DNA of 64,000 nt. Origin: Pyrenopolyporus hunteri (lineage: Eukaryota > Ascomycota > Sordariomycetes > Xylariales > Hypoxylaceae). The stretch's first letter is position 1. Every line of letters starts with the position of its first letter. Positions 23,398-35,277 of this stretch are shown in pieces. Both the position numbers and the translations under genes were made by a program. Where the stretch lies: contig CADCXC010000001.1 in assembly GCA_902806595.1 (NCBI GenBank), positions 744,001 to 808,000 of the forward strand, read 5' to 3'. Under the pieces are notes generated by a model. It was given only the letters and a program-made list of their open reading frames with translations. It did not search any database and was not told where the DNA came from.

Positions 23398-25336
23398 TCA
23401 CTCCCCAAAGACGTCCTCAAAAGATCGATATCCACCGTTCCGTTGTTTGCACCTCGTACAGATTATTACCGTCTTCTCCGCAACCTCGAGGAGGAAATCT
23501 TCCATAGGCGGGCTGCTCCTCGCATGCGACCAGGCGTTGAGCAACCCATCAGGCGGGCCCGACTGAGCACCAACCTCGGATCTCAGGAAGGCGACTTGGT
23601 GTCTGTTGGCGCTACCCGTGCAGGTCACGTTGTGGTGTCCTAAACAACTGATTCGCAGGTCCTCTAAGCTGACGGCGGACCCAGACATCTCTCTAAACAT
23701 GGCGGTCCAAGCGTTGGGGCTCCGCGAGTCGTTGTCGAGCTCGTCGTCGCCGGGGAAGACCGTAACTCCCACCATGTCCAGACGCAGCCTCCGCAAGGAA
23801 CCGGCGAAGTAGAGCAGGACCTTGGAGACGGATTCCCTAGGAGCTATCATGTTCCCCAGCTCCAGGTCCCGTAGGAACCGGAACCTATCCGACAGCGCTA
23901 CGCGTTCTAGGCTGGCGGATATGTCGCCGTACGCGTGCGAGCGCTCGGCCTTCTCGCCCGTTGCCTCGCTAGCCAAGTCCGCCGCTACCGATCGGGCAAG
24001 CCACTCTATCACCCCGTCTAGCATGAAGCTGTGGCCCTTCGACCTCACCCGAAGGTTGACGAGATTCGGCGTCCGCTCGAGAAACCAGAATAGGTAGTGA
24101 GGTTGCCACCGCAAGAACCCGAGAGATCCGCGCGTGAAACTGCCGAGCGGGACGTAGGTGAAGCTCACGGACAGGTCGAGCGACCGCAAGCTCTGCAAGG
24201 TGGGCCGGAGGGGCGCCAGGAGCGACTTCGGGATTACGAAAGCCGAGCTAGACAATCCCATGTCCTGCTTTTGTATGTCCGCGACGACGGCGCCCAGCCG
24301 CCTACCGCTCCTCGCCACGGCTAGCAGAGCAGCGGAGAAGACGACGTCGGCGAACTGGTCCTGCAGGTGGAGGTGCGACCCTTCGATACGGAAATCGACG
24401 CCCGTCAGCCGGCAGACCTCCGCCGTACCGTAGCTTACGATCAACCCGCTCGATCCGGGACGGCGCCGTTCTCTCACGGCGTGGGCATCCCGCAAGCTAA
24501 GCTCAACCACGTTCGGCAAGCTACCCAGAGCTTCGCCGAGCAGTAGCTGCAGCCGCCCGCTGCTAACTAGCCAGTTTTGCTCCGCGGCGAGCTCTTCTAG
24601 CTTGTAAGGCTCTATTCCCGTCTTGACGCGGGGGTTATCGGCGCCCCAGTCTCGACGCCCGAAATTGGGCAGCGCGTCGCTACTGTATAGACGGTCAAGC
24701 CCGATGGTGAGCTTCGTCAGGCACTTCGACAGATGAGGGTGCTTCGATATGTCCATCAGGCATCCCAGACTATCTGTGGTAAGTTTTACGGCAGTCAGCG
24801 GTCGGCGCTCGACAGGGAAATCAAGGATACGTAATATAGAACCGCCTAGGGAGCTTTAGGACTCGGAAGGGAAAGGAGCTGAGGACCACGGTCCCCCACC
24901 GCGCCGTCCCGCAGCAACAGTGCACTAGGTCGACGTAGACGGGCACGTACTGTAGGCAGGTAACACGGTCAGCGCCTATGCGAACGGGGCGAGCCCGAAG
25001 AAGGCCGGCTCGGGTTTTGGAGATACCCTACCACCAAGGGAAGCAGGTAGGTAGATTAGGTGCTCACCATTCGCTAACCATAAAACGCCTGCTAGAAAAG
25101 AATTCTTCCGAGAAGGTCTTGAACAGGGACGTCTCGGCACGGTGACACGTCAGGCGAAGGCTAAACAAGTCGCCCGGGGAGAGGTACGATGCGGTATGCA
25201 CGAGCAGCTCGCAAGGAAGCCACAGAAGCGGAGATCTGTATAGTTGGATCCTGACCTGCATATCGTCCGTATCCGTAGACTTTCCGGATCGTACCGGGCT
25301 GCAGGGCCGTACCGGCTGGGTATGATGATGAGCCAT
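23398..25336 (-). CDS. F-box domain protein with leucine-rich C-terminal region
   Basis: Probable substrate adaptor of an SCF ubiquitin ligase. Two exons: 25068-25336 and 23398-24769, joined across a 298-nt intron (donor GTGAGC at 25067, acceptor ATAG ending at 24770). The joined frame is exact and gives 546 aa. The F-box lies near residues 38-75 (LPCELLVHTASYLSPGDLFS, then LRLTCHRAE). The splice yields FMVSECLGCLMDISKHPHLS, which continues the way fungal F-box proteins do after the box. The C-terminal part has irregular Leu-rich strands (for example LRDLELGN and LRRLRLDMVG), suggesting a degenerate LRR fold. The intron carries TAGG-type sequence. An internal Met (residue 26) is an alternative start. 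Target unknown. Confidence 0.82.
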
Positions 25337-28300
25337 GTATGGGACGGGGGAAGAGGGTTTAAGCGTCGAGCGAGAAGAATAAAAAGAAGCATACGAAGAT
25401 AAGGCCGGAGAATGATTAATTTACCGCGAAGAGAGCCGTAACGGAAATGGCAATGGAAACATATTTGGGTCGACACTTGTTCCCTTTTTTATCTCGTCTC
25501 CCCTCCCTTTACCCTTCTCCGACGCCTCGCACTTAAGCGTTGGTTAATAAATGCGAAGACAATATACGCGCTCGGATCCTCCTCCTCCTCCTCCTCTTCT
25601 TCTTCCTCTTCTTCTTTTGCTCAGCCGTACGTCTTAAGGAACGACCTAAGGCACCCCATTATGAGGTATTATATACGAGGGGGGTTCTTACATACGCGTA
25701 GGTCATCGTTGCTTCGCCGTTTCTACCTGTAAGAAGTATAAGGCGTGCGTACCAGCCGGCCTATTTTACGTAGGGACAAAACGAATGCAACCTTCATCTA
25801 TCTAAGTCCCTACACCCACCCCCTTTCGGGGGCTAATGGTGATGCTAGCCACGCCGGTTATGTCAGCGAAGGTGGTTAGTTGTTGGACGTACGTCAAACT
25901 TAGCCGAGCCAGGATTACCAAATCTAAAGAGCCCGATGGTTAGACGTAGATCGACCAAATCCACGAACCAGCCTGAGCTGCTCGCCTAGGAGTTCCTACA
26001 CGTCCGCAACGTCCGGGCAGTATAGGTAGGTGGGTAGAGAGTTACCTAGGTAGGCAGGCAAGCAGGCAGGCAGGCAGGCAGGTAGGTACGCACGTATCTA
26101 GTACGAAGAAAGGCTCTTCCCTGCCTGTCCCGCCGTTGTTTGCGCAAAATACCTCTCGTCCATGAATAATGCATCGTAAATCCCTAGACCATACCCTTTT
26201 GGAATTACGACGAGGACCAACCTTCGACGTGGAACATCTCCTTATTGGCCATCTGAGGATGCAGGCGGACCAACAGTGACAAACGAAACGTGGCCGGCAG
26301 GCTGACCTACGAAGCGACCCGCGGCTCTGGTTCAACCGAAAGGGATTTTCTCATCACGCACACACGCACACACGCACACACACACAGACGTACGTCGTAT
26401 CGTTCCGTCGTTAGGTACCTACCTAGGTGGTGCGTATGTCGGGGTGTATAATATAATATACCGTATACACAGGCTTATGGGGCGTGATGTCTGCCTATAA
26501 GTCCGCTAGGGTTCGATCGACATCGCGTCTCCCACACCCATCTACCGCTCACGTCGTATCAGACGCCCAACGCCATTCTTATATACCAGGATCCTCCCCG
26601 TCCCTTTTCCGAGACCTCAATCATGCAGACGCCGAAGCAGCCGACGAGATCTTAGATAAGCTACGATACCTGCATACATACCAAGTAGGTGCCTACATAC
26701 CTAGGTACGTATGTTTGCGTAGGGTAGGCAGTAGATGGGTTGGCTGGCCGAGGTATTCACACAGGGCCTACGTAAGAGCCACCCCCAAACTCCACCTACC
26801 GGGCCAATATAGACCTGGACGCCGGGGTATGCCCTTGCATAGTACAGTCTAATACATATATTACGTAGAGAAGGTAGGGTAGTATGTACGGACAAACCTC
26901 GACATGGGTTACCGACCCGCATGCTACCAAGCACCAGGGTTTCCTCCCAGTCTTCGGTCGGTCTAGTCTTATTCTACGATGGATTAATCGAGATATTGCA
27001 CATCCCTATATCCGAATTGGATTGATCTGGCGACGTCCAAGTGCCACCCACTGCCGCTATTCTCCCTCTAACACGTCTGTTCACGCCTCGACCCACGTAC
27101 GCTTCCGCGCGGCGTATCGCGCTTCCACGGGCCGCCTAGCTTGCGTAGCTCCTCGGAGTCTTGTCGGCTGGAATGCCAAAGGGATACAAACAAACCCGCT
27201 CGAAGTCCACGGCTACTCCGTCGTAGGAGTTAGGAATTCGAACAGCATATAGCTCCTAGGAGGGGACCACAGGCCCGCCTAGAGTGTGTATTTACTTCGA
27301 GTTGGCCTGGGATGCGTAGGCTCTGGTTCCTAACCTTCGAAAGCGGTAGCTCCGAAATACATGGCGAATAGCTCTATAATCTCCCATAGAGGAACGGGTC
27401 CCAACCTAATCGAGACGACAATTACGACGTCCATGGCTCGCACGTCTTAAGATTATTGCACGAGATCTGCACAAACGAACGATATGTTAGAGCTGGCTTG
27501 GCAACACTCGTTGATAATCCCAACATCCTAATTCGATTATATTCCCATGAAACAGAGGATTCGCGGTGGAACGCTAAGGAGAAGCGGAAGCCGTAAAAAT
27601 GTATTTTTCCCGCGGGCCACGAAAGTCTACCTACCACATAGGTGAGTAGTACGAAGATGCTTAGGTAGATATCCTCTATCTTCACAGGCGAGCCCCTGAC
27701 TTTCGACAAAAAACATAACGGGAACAGACACGCTCTGAGAATCGGGTAAGTAGCCGTCGGTTTTCCATATCGGAATCTGCTTAGCTAGAAATACCAAGCT
27801 GTGGATGATCGAGGACGATATACGAAGAGCGGGTAGCTAGCTCTCGTCGTCTCTCTGAGCCAATACGAACCTTAGCTAGCTATCTCCTAATACGATTCAA
27901 CCTAGATAAAATACTATCCAGGGGTTCCACGGCCGATCCGATCTGTTGAGGATTGTGATTGAATCGGGGGCCTATGCCTGACCTCGGACGTTACAAGGAG
28001 TCTTCATAGAATATTGATTTCCTACGCGGCGACGATCGAGACCAAGGTTAAATTGTCGACATGTCCCCCTTTCTCCTAGGGCGGCTGCTCGCACTCGTCG
28101 GAAACGGGGTTCAGTGTAAACGCTTCCTTCAACCCGCCCTCCGTGCGCATAATCAGATCCAGGTCATAACTTCACTAAGTCCTTCCAGGGACCTAGGAAT
28201 CTACAGGAATACCACCGGAAGCTGTGGGCTCGTTGTTCTCAGTACTCGCCTACTTATAACGTCTGTACATTCGTAGGCATTAGGGGAGCCGGCCTCGGCT

Positions 28301-28898
28301 CCGTCGCTGTTCTCGACCTCGCTTCTGAACTTCATTATTACCTATATCTATATCCGGACGTCGCGCCTAGACAGGTGCCGTTATGAGATACCTACCTACC
28401 TAACCTAGGTACTTAACATACCTGCCTACCTAGTAAGTGTACCTACCTGAGAAACATACCGGCCCGTCGGTGGGTAAGTCCGGTTTATCAAGAGTCGGGA
28501 AAGATTTTTGTTATAGGAACCATAAGCGGATGGATGGTCGTTCGCAAGACGATAGGTAGATAGCAGGTAGGTAGAGAGGTACGTAGGTAGGCAACTAGGT
28601 AATAGCCGAGTTCATATCTCGGCCATACCCTCAATTTAATAATATCAACCCTAGCCCTTATACATGGATGCCCTACTAATCGATCTGGCCTCATTTCCTT
28701 GTATGTGTGTGCTCTGAAAGCTTTGTCTGTTCCCATGCAGATGCATGCACTCTCGCTACCGTAGATGCAAGGTATATATAAGATATAGCAAAAATCCGCT
28801 GTGTATCCCTAACGCACGCTGTCTATATCCGGTGTCCATCCTTCCCGCGGTGATTTTTTTTTATACGACAAACAGGAAAATAAAGAGAATACGCCGAG
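25337..28898. other. Intergenic stretch of about 3.6 kb
   Basis: No supported gene. The promoter side of the F-box gene has a CTC/CTT-rich tract (25578-25620). Further on are a CAGG/TAGG array (26046-26088), a (CA)n-type tract (26357-26386), and CCTA runs near 28388-28450 and TAGG near 28556-28600. ORFs of 90-122 codons occur (for example 26484-26852 and 26884-27252) but have no recognisable content and cross TAGG tracts. Confidence 0.5.
26046..26088. repeat. CAGG/TAGG tetranucleotide array
   Basis: About ten GGCA/GGTA tetranucleotides in a row, a variant of the common TAGG run in which C replaces T in several units. Confidence 0.85.
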
Positions 28899-30166
28899 TT
28901 AACTACCGGGATCCGGATACGAAGGCATCATGTTCGGATACGAGGTAGTAGATGCGCAGTCGGGGCAGACGCGGTCCGACGTGCAGCGGTTGTGCTTGTC
29001 GCAGTGCCATTCGGCGCTGGGTTTGCAGAGACGACACTCCTGGCAATGATACCAAAGATCGGTGGCTACCCAACCGCCTCGGCAGAAGCTATACCAGTAA
29101 CCGTAGAAGTCGTTCTGATTGCAGTTCCCTAGCGCGCCGCGGAGCAGCTCGAACTCGAGGCGCTCCCGTTCCTCGCGGCTCTTCTTTCTCTTGCCGCCGC
29201 GGGTCCTCTTCCAGCTCTCCTCCCACTTCTTGAACGGCTCCGCGTACTCCCGGATATTCGCCCACGAAGTATCGTCGTAGAGCAATATGTCTATTATGAG
29301 GTCCACGTCCAGCTCCTCGACGTTCGGCTGGTTGCAGAGCCATGTGGCGAAGCACGCGTTCGCGCCGCAGGGCTTGGGGAAAGCGGACGGCGGGCCGAAG
29401 AACTGGGTGAGGTCGGCGAAGGGGTTCGCGCACGCGTCGCCGCACGAGCAAGTCGGGGAGCAGCTAAGCCCGTGCCTACTGCAGACGCAGAACACGCAGG
29501 CCTTCTTGTCGCCGCGTCCAGTCTTGCAGGAGCACTTCTTTATCCGTTGCCCGCCTCGGGAAGACACGTCGATCGGCGGCGTAGGAACGGACGGCACGGA
29601 CGACACGGAAGCGTTCGGTAGTTCGGTACTGGTATAAACCTGCAGTTGACACGCACGTTAGCATTCTATATCACTCACGCTCCCTAGATTCAACGGTTTT
29701 GCTTTTCTTTTTTTTCTTTTTCTTTTTCTTTTTCCTTTCCCCCCCTCTCTCACTCTTGTCTAGCCTTACATCTGTCGATTCATCCGCCGTCTCCCCCTGG
29801 GCATCCTCTTCCTCGTCCTCGTTTTCCGGAAGATCGTCTTCGGGCGTGCGGCCGCTCCCATCATGAGTTGCGGGAGTAGGCAGGGGAGCAGGGCTCGCTA
29901 GATGGGCCGGGCTAAAGTGGGAGTTCAAAGTGGAGGTATCCGAATAGGAGTTAGTGCCGGCGTGGTACGATGTGGCATGGGCCGCCGGCTGGGCCGTGTA
30001 AGGCTCCCCGTACTGCGAGAGGTGCTGCGGTATCGTGGACGTGGAGGGATTTGCGCGTGATTGTTGGTTGTAGTTCGTAATGTGATGGCCGGTCGGTATA
30101 GGGGAATACGTCCCGCTCGTCCCCGGCTGCGGTGACTGTCCCTGAAGTAGTGTCTGCGTCTGCGCT

Positions 30167-30207
<41 letters not shown>

Positions 30208-30684
30208 TTGTGCCTGAGCTTGTGCTTGAGCTTGTGCCTGAGCTTGTGCCTGTGCCTGTGCCTGTGCTTGTGCTTGTGCTTGCGCGTCGGCAAAGCCCCC
30301 GTTCCGAATCCCGTTGAAATGTGCAGCGTGGGACGTCATGTGGCCGTTCGCGGGGGCTTGGGAATAATGTGCCGCGAAGCTGTTCGTGTGCTGCTGAGGA
30401 CTGTAGGGACCGGCGCCGTAACCCGTCGACGAGGTTTGGTACGCTCCGCCGTATCCGCCGGCCGGGTTCGTCACCGCGCCGGGCGAGTAAGGATTGTAAG
30501 TGACCGTCTGGCGTGCGGCAGGCTGGAGGGGATAGCCGCCATTCTCGTAGCCCGTGGGTGAGTACAGATTGATGCCTTGGCTGATCTGGTGATGTCGCAG
30601 GGCGGGAGCCGTAGTCTGCAGATTGCCGTTGATGGGATCTCGCGACGTATTAGATCGCTGTCGCTTGGCCGGTGGATACGACAT
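28899..30684 (-). CDS. CXC (tesmin/TSO1-like) domain protein with Gln-Ala repeat
   Basis: Probable nuclear DNA-binding protein. Exon 1 (ATG 30684) starts MSYPPAKRQR and is Tyr/Pro/Gln-rich. It then has a long (QA)n stretch, an acidic patch ENEDEEEDAQGE, and a run of about eleven lysines. Exon 2 (stop 28899) carries the CXC cluster (KKCSCKTG, CVFCVC, CSPTCSCGDAC) and a second Cys/His cluster near the C-terminus (CQECRLC, HCDKHNRC, CPDC). CXC domains bind DNA in tesmin, LIN54 and MSL2. The junction is uncertain. A perfect-looking donor GTGAGT (29678) with branch GCTAAC and acceptor CTGCAG (ends 29640) would make a 39-nt intron in the wrong phase. A weaker GTTGAA donor at 29694 gives a 55-nt intron in phase and a 576-aa protein. 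The two parts could also be separate genes, though spacing and order favour one. Confidence 0.75.
30165..30291 (-). repeat. Coding hexanucleotide repeat encoding (Gln-Ala)n
   Basis: About twenty consecutive CAG/CAA-GCT/GCC hexamers on the coding strand, written as AGCCTG and AGCTTG or GCCTGT variants on the plus strand. Synonymous variation between units suggests an older, selected tract rather than a fresh slippage product. Confidence 0.88.
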
Positions 30685-33340
30685 TGCATTTTTGCTTTAG
30701 GCCCTTCTCCTTCTTGTCCTGTCGTCGATCCCTTACGCGGTTGTACCGGGAAAAGGGGGGAGGGGGGAGCAGCGAAGGGGAAGAAGGGAAGGGATGCGAA
30801 GGGAAGGACGGGAAAGGACAGGAAAGGATAGAGAAAGACAGGAAATGCAAGGAAAGGAAAGGGAAGGGGAGGGAAGGGAAGGGAGGGGGGTGACAATGCA
30901 CGGCAAGGCGTAGCCCGCGTCTGTATCTGCGTCTATATCTGTATCCGTGTCCGTATCTGCGTCTGCGTCTGGTCTGTCTCGTCTGGTTTTGTTTGGCCTG
31001 ATCCCGGCAGAGAGCGGCAAGGCAGGCGGTAGAACGAGAAAACGAGAGGATTGAGAGGACGAGAGCGGTACCAAATTAGTGCGTCGTAAAGTAAATCTCC
31101 GGAGATCTCTGGCTCAGCGTCGGGCAGAATCGAGTGGAGTGCCCCGATTCAGGAAAAGCAGCAAGGCATTCTTAGCCGTTTCGTAGGTAGATGAGGTTAA
31201 TGGTTTACAGGTGTTGGATGCAGATGTAGATGTTCAGGGTTCAGGCCAGAAATTCTTTGACGTCTGGATCGGCCAAATTCCGCGTCTCGACTGTGGCGCA
31301 TGGGCTCGAGGAACGCGTTAGCGGCTGTTGTACCTCGCCGGGCCTTACCTAGCCGCTTTACAATGGGCGCTGTACCTACCCGCCTACCCGCCTGTAGGTA
31401 CAGTACTACGTGCCTAGCCAGCGCTAATGTAAGACGTACCACGGTACCTCCCGGTGGGTGGTGAGATGGGAAGTATTAAAGTACCACCTACCTACCGTCA
31501 CGTAGGTACCTATTGTGGCTGCTTAGGTACCCCGGCCATTATAGCACCTAACCTACCTACCCGGTGCCTCGGGCTTGCATGTTACTCACGGCTTCTGCGG
31601 GATAAGGAGCATCATGTAACCCACAGCGGCATAGGCATTTCAATTGAAAAAGGCGCAAGACGCCTCATTTACGGCCCGCCTACCTCAGGCAGTGCCTGTA
31701 GCTACTACCCGTATACAAGTACCTAGGTACTTACCTAGGTACCTAGGTATGTAGGTTAAGTCATGTACCACGCCATACATACACTCTCCGTGAGGTTTGA
31801 CGAGGCCGGGCAGGAAAATAAGCTTAGAATTAATGAGCGTCACATCCGCGCCTAACACAATTCCCGCAAAACTCAATCAACGAAATATTTGGATAGTACT
31901 TAGGTAACCTAACCTATCTAGATAGGTAGGTAGCTCTCCTTCGGAAACACGTACCGTACATATCACAGCCGACTCGATCAATAGAATCGGCAGCAGTCCG
32001 CGACCCCGCTCGAACCCGATCGGTGTGACAAGGCCGGCCGCATCTCCGGTCCTTCCGATCACCTATTCCGGCGGATAGAAGGAGAGCAGCGCAGGGTAGA
32101 AATATAGGTACCTACCTACCGTGCTCTATTGCTCTGTGCCTATGCCGCCTTTTACGACCCGTACTGTCATCCGAGCCACGCTATTCTCGGCCCTTCCCGA
32201 TTCCCTAGCCCGTGGAATAGCTGCGCGATCTCAATGTTTGACGGCACCGTGGACTTAACACGGGATATAAGTGGTGAAAGGGGAAAGGTCGTGCTAACGC
32301 TAAAATGCCTGGTCGCAAATAGCATCTACAATATATGGTACCAAGGCTAAGTACATTAAAAATCTCCATTCGATCCGGGCAGTCTCGGAGGCGCCTACCT
32401 TTAACTACGGCAACCAGAGAGGTGATGCGGTAGCGATAGGGGTAAGGTTTTGCGAGGTAACGGTCGTGAATAGTTCAACGTCGGTGGTAGGGTGGGCCCT
32501 TCAGGCGTCGCGAATTCGAAGCTCGTATCCCGTATTCTATCTCTGCGCTCTCGACGAGCCGCGTACATTTACGCGATTATATCCCCCCACCGGCTAGGAC
32601 GGTGCCGCCCGACGGTATTCCCATCGCCGCCTACGAACCCCCAGGCTAGGCTTAGGTAGTATACGGCCTCTGTATCAACGTCTACACCCGCAATTTCGGT
32701 AGACTTTTACTTCTTCGTAGAACGCCTTAAGACTGTGGCGTTGAATAAGCAAATAACGCGTTGGTGGACGCGGGTATATGACTATACGCCATCGTAGACA
32801 GTCCTCGGGTAGGCAAAGCCTTATCAGTCCACCCGATTCGATGTAATTCGACGGAAAAGAGATCTCTTTGTAGAATGGCCTGAACACAAACCTCTGGCGG
32901 ACTCCTTAAGTCTTATGTCCGTAGCGCGTAGGAGAAGGAAAGCCGACGGATCCGGTCATCCCAGGGTAGACGGACCACCAGGTTAGGAGTACAGGCACCG
33001 GCCTCGAATTGTGGCCCCGTTTTTAAACACCGCGCCGGTTTCCAAAATATATGGCAAAAGCCGAGTGATAAGGAAAGTCGAGCAATGGCGCCTCTGTTGG
33101 TCATTAGACTCATTGTTCAGGTGAAACAGAGGCTTTATAAAAGGGTAGCTCTACCCTGGCCATCCTAGAGGAAGTATCATCCATAAACACACCATACAAC
33201 ATACAACCGTCCGTTTAGGTAATCACAGAATTATTTGGTCTTTGGACGTCGGCCCGACGAACAACCTATCTCTATAAAACAGACCTCGATTTCGGAACCA
33301 TTAAACATATCCTCTTACACGCCCTCCCGAGGCTACGAAA
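30685..33340. other. Intergenic, divergent promoters
   Basis: Upstream of the CXC gene lies a GGAAGG/AAAGGAAGG purine tract (about 30750-30893; pyrimidine on that gene's strand). Next to it is a degenerate CTGTAT/CTGCGT hexamer repeat (30919-30970). Further right are TAGG/CCTA runs and CCTAGGTACC palindromes (31482-31510, 31719-31757, 32107-32120). No gene seen. Confidence 0.5.
33133..33143 (+). promoter_or_regulatory. Possible TATA box of the small Cys protein gene
   Basis: CTTTATAAAAG lies about 200 bp upstream of the ATG at 33341, followed by an A/C-rich leader. Position and sequence suit a fungal core promoter; there is no other proof. Confidence 0.45.
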
Positions 33341-33679
33341 ATGTGCGTGACTAACGTAGTAGATTACCAAAGGTGCAAGTGCCCGGCGCACAGCCGACAC
33401 CAGAAAAGCGACGTTAAGCGATGCCTGCTGGCTCGGCTCGGATTCTACGCCAACACATACCATCCGATACGCGTCGTCAACGCTATCGTGACAGAGAGCG
33501 GCTACCCGGTCGCTCCTGTCGTAGACGAGACGTGTCCCACATGCTACCCTGAGGAGGCCGCTGCCGAGCAGAAACGGAGGGAGCAAGAAGCTGGCGAGCG
33601 CGCCGCCGAGGAGAAGAGAGCTGTCGACGAAGAGATAGCCGAATATACGGACATTTACGAGCAAAATAGGTATAAGTAG
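33341..33679 (+). CDS. Small Cys-containing protein with charged C-terminal helix
   Basis: Intronless, 112 aa, with ATG in good context (AAAATGTG) and a TATA-like box 200 bp upstream. The N-terminal half has Cys/His spacing MCVTNVVDYQRCKCPAHSRH and later CPTCYPEE. The C-terminal half (about residues 70-105) is a Glu/Arg/Ala-rich helix likely to form a coiled coil. The layout, a short MC start, a few Cys/His pairs and a Cys-x2-Cys before a charged helix, is one I recognise from small conserved hypothetical proteins of Pezizomycotina. No function is known. A chance frame is possible but unlikely given this layout. Confidence 0.6.
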   Translation: MCVTNVVDYQRCKCPAHSRHQKSDVKRCLLARLGFYANTYHPIRVVNAIVTESGYPVAPVVDETCPTCYPEEAAAEQKRREQEAGERAAEEKRAVDEEIAEYTDIYEQNRYK

Positions 33680-34157
33680 TTAGGTAAAGGGCCCAGATAT
33701 TTGGCGCGTCCGGGGAGCTGGGTCGTGTAGGTAAAGCGGCTCCCCTTTCGTTTCTCTTGTTCGCTTCCGGGGGTTGCCGGGCGGCTACTGCGCTATAACA
33801 CGGCACTATACACGGCCCGGAGCACAGCACCTTTAGTACGGACGTATACGAATTACTGCATCTAGTTAGTATCGTAACATATTATTTTTCGGGGGAAGGT
33901 GGAGGGGAAGGAGGGTGTACGAGTCCGTACAGGTCTGTAGGAGTCTGGACGAGACCCGCGTTTGAAGGTAAGGGAAACTTTTTCATAGGTACAGAATACG
34001 TACTGTACTGTTGGACGGCTCATGATGTTCGAGAACGAGAATGACAATCGAATAGGAAAGAGATTAATGAGTAAAAATAACGGAAAGGGGTGGGGAAAAG
34101 ATCCCTACGCCATATAAAATCAAGAATAAAAATAAAATAGAAAGAATTTAACATACC
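33680..34157. other. Convergent intergenic spacer
   Basis: Shared 3' flank of the small Cys protein gene and the UstYa-like gene. Nothing else seen apart from a purine-rich stretch near 33893-33914. Confidence 0.5.
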
Positions 34158-35277
34158 TTAGTAGATTAGCTGGTCGTCGTAAGCTCGCACACTTTCCAGA
34201 TACGATTTTACATGATCCCAGTCCCGGCATACTGATGTAGCGAGGAATTAGTACCGGAGCGAACCTGACGTAAACCGCCGGAAAAAGGGGGAGGAACCGA
34301 CGACGTACCATGCTTGGAGTCCCAACCGTCGGAGCCGCCGTTGTGGTCTGGAAATGTCGTCTCGAGCCCTTCTAGAGCCATATCCGCGCTACACATGATT
34401 GCTTGCCTCATGTAGTCGAAACAGTGAATCATATGCCAATGGTGATCGTCCGGTATCTCGTGGCCGGACGTCAGACCCGAGTACGTCTGGACGATGGCGA
34501 ACTGTTTTTCGATGGGCCGTTAGCTCCGCCTACAGCGCGGCTTAACTTACCTAGCCAACGGGAGCATAGGTAAACAAGGCAGACTCACGAGGCAGTGCAG
34601 CTGGTGCGTGGCGGACGTCGTGAAGACGGTCTTATCCGGCCACATGATGGGTGTCGGAAGATCATGGTACTTGTGCGTGTCGTTTACCCAGACGAATCCC
34701 ATGCCCTCTGTTCGGTGGTTAGCGCTTCGATGCCGGGCCGAACGCTTGCTCGTAAAAGGGGGGAGGAGGGGGGTGGGTTTGTTTCCACTCACTCGGCATC
34801 AGGCCGTTCCACCTCTGCAACACCTCGTCCGTGAAGAACTCGGCCGTGTCGTTCGGCGCGTACGACTCATCCCTCACGAACGTTGTGATCTTCTGGGAAA
34901 CTGGGGTTTCGTTAGGTTCCGGCCTTGACACCTCACGTCGAACCATACTTACATCTGGGGCCGACTCCCGTCATATCTTGGCCAAACTGCCATGGGTTTA
35001 CTTCCTTCTCCTCGCCCGCCGGCACGCGCCACCGGTCTCGAACCAAGAGCGCCAGTATGACTAACAATAGAGCGGTATCGATCATCCACCTGGTCGACTT
35101 GAAAGCGGCCGCGAGTCTGCTTGCCCTCCCCTTCCGCGCCGTCTGCCCGTTGAGTTCCACGTCGTGCCAGTGCTTCTCATCGCCCATCAGGGATTCTTCG
35201 ACCTCGGTGCTGGACCTCGAGTCGTCGCGGTCGTCGACGTGCTGTAAGTTTGCGTACTTGGCCTTCCGGGACTCCAT
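34158..35277 (-). CDS. UstYa-like (DUF3328) membrane-anchored oxidase-family protein
   Basis: UstYa-family proteins take part in oxidative cyclisation or modification of fungal peptides and other metabolites. Five exons give an exact frame of 272 aa: 34953-35277, 34793-34900, 34589-34707, 34309-34501 and 34158-34231. The introns are 52, 85, 87 and 77 nt; donors are GTAAGT, GTGAGT, GTGAGT and GTACGT, and branch CTAAC is seen in the first three. Residues 65-79 (MIDTALLLVILALLV) are the usual single N-terminal membrane segment. Both HxxHC motifs are intact: HQLHC at 179-183 and HMIHC at 207-211, followed by FDYMRQ and later SDGW and HVCRDWDHV. Length is typical (about 250-280 aa). No precursor peptide or other biosynthetic core gene is nearby, so its substrate is unknown. 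The SGNH esterase lies upstream on the same strand. Confidence 0.9.

Noticed and set aside
26484..27252. Two 122-codon plus-strand ORFs
   Set aside because: The first crosses TAGG/CCTA repeats; neither has a recognisable domain or upstream signals.
30166..30561. 131-codon plus-strand ORF beginning with alternating Leu-Ser
   Set aside because: It is the antisense shadow of the Gln-Ala repeat in the CXC gene.
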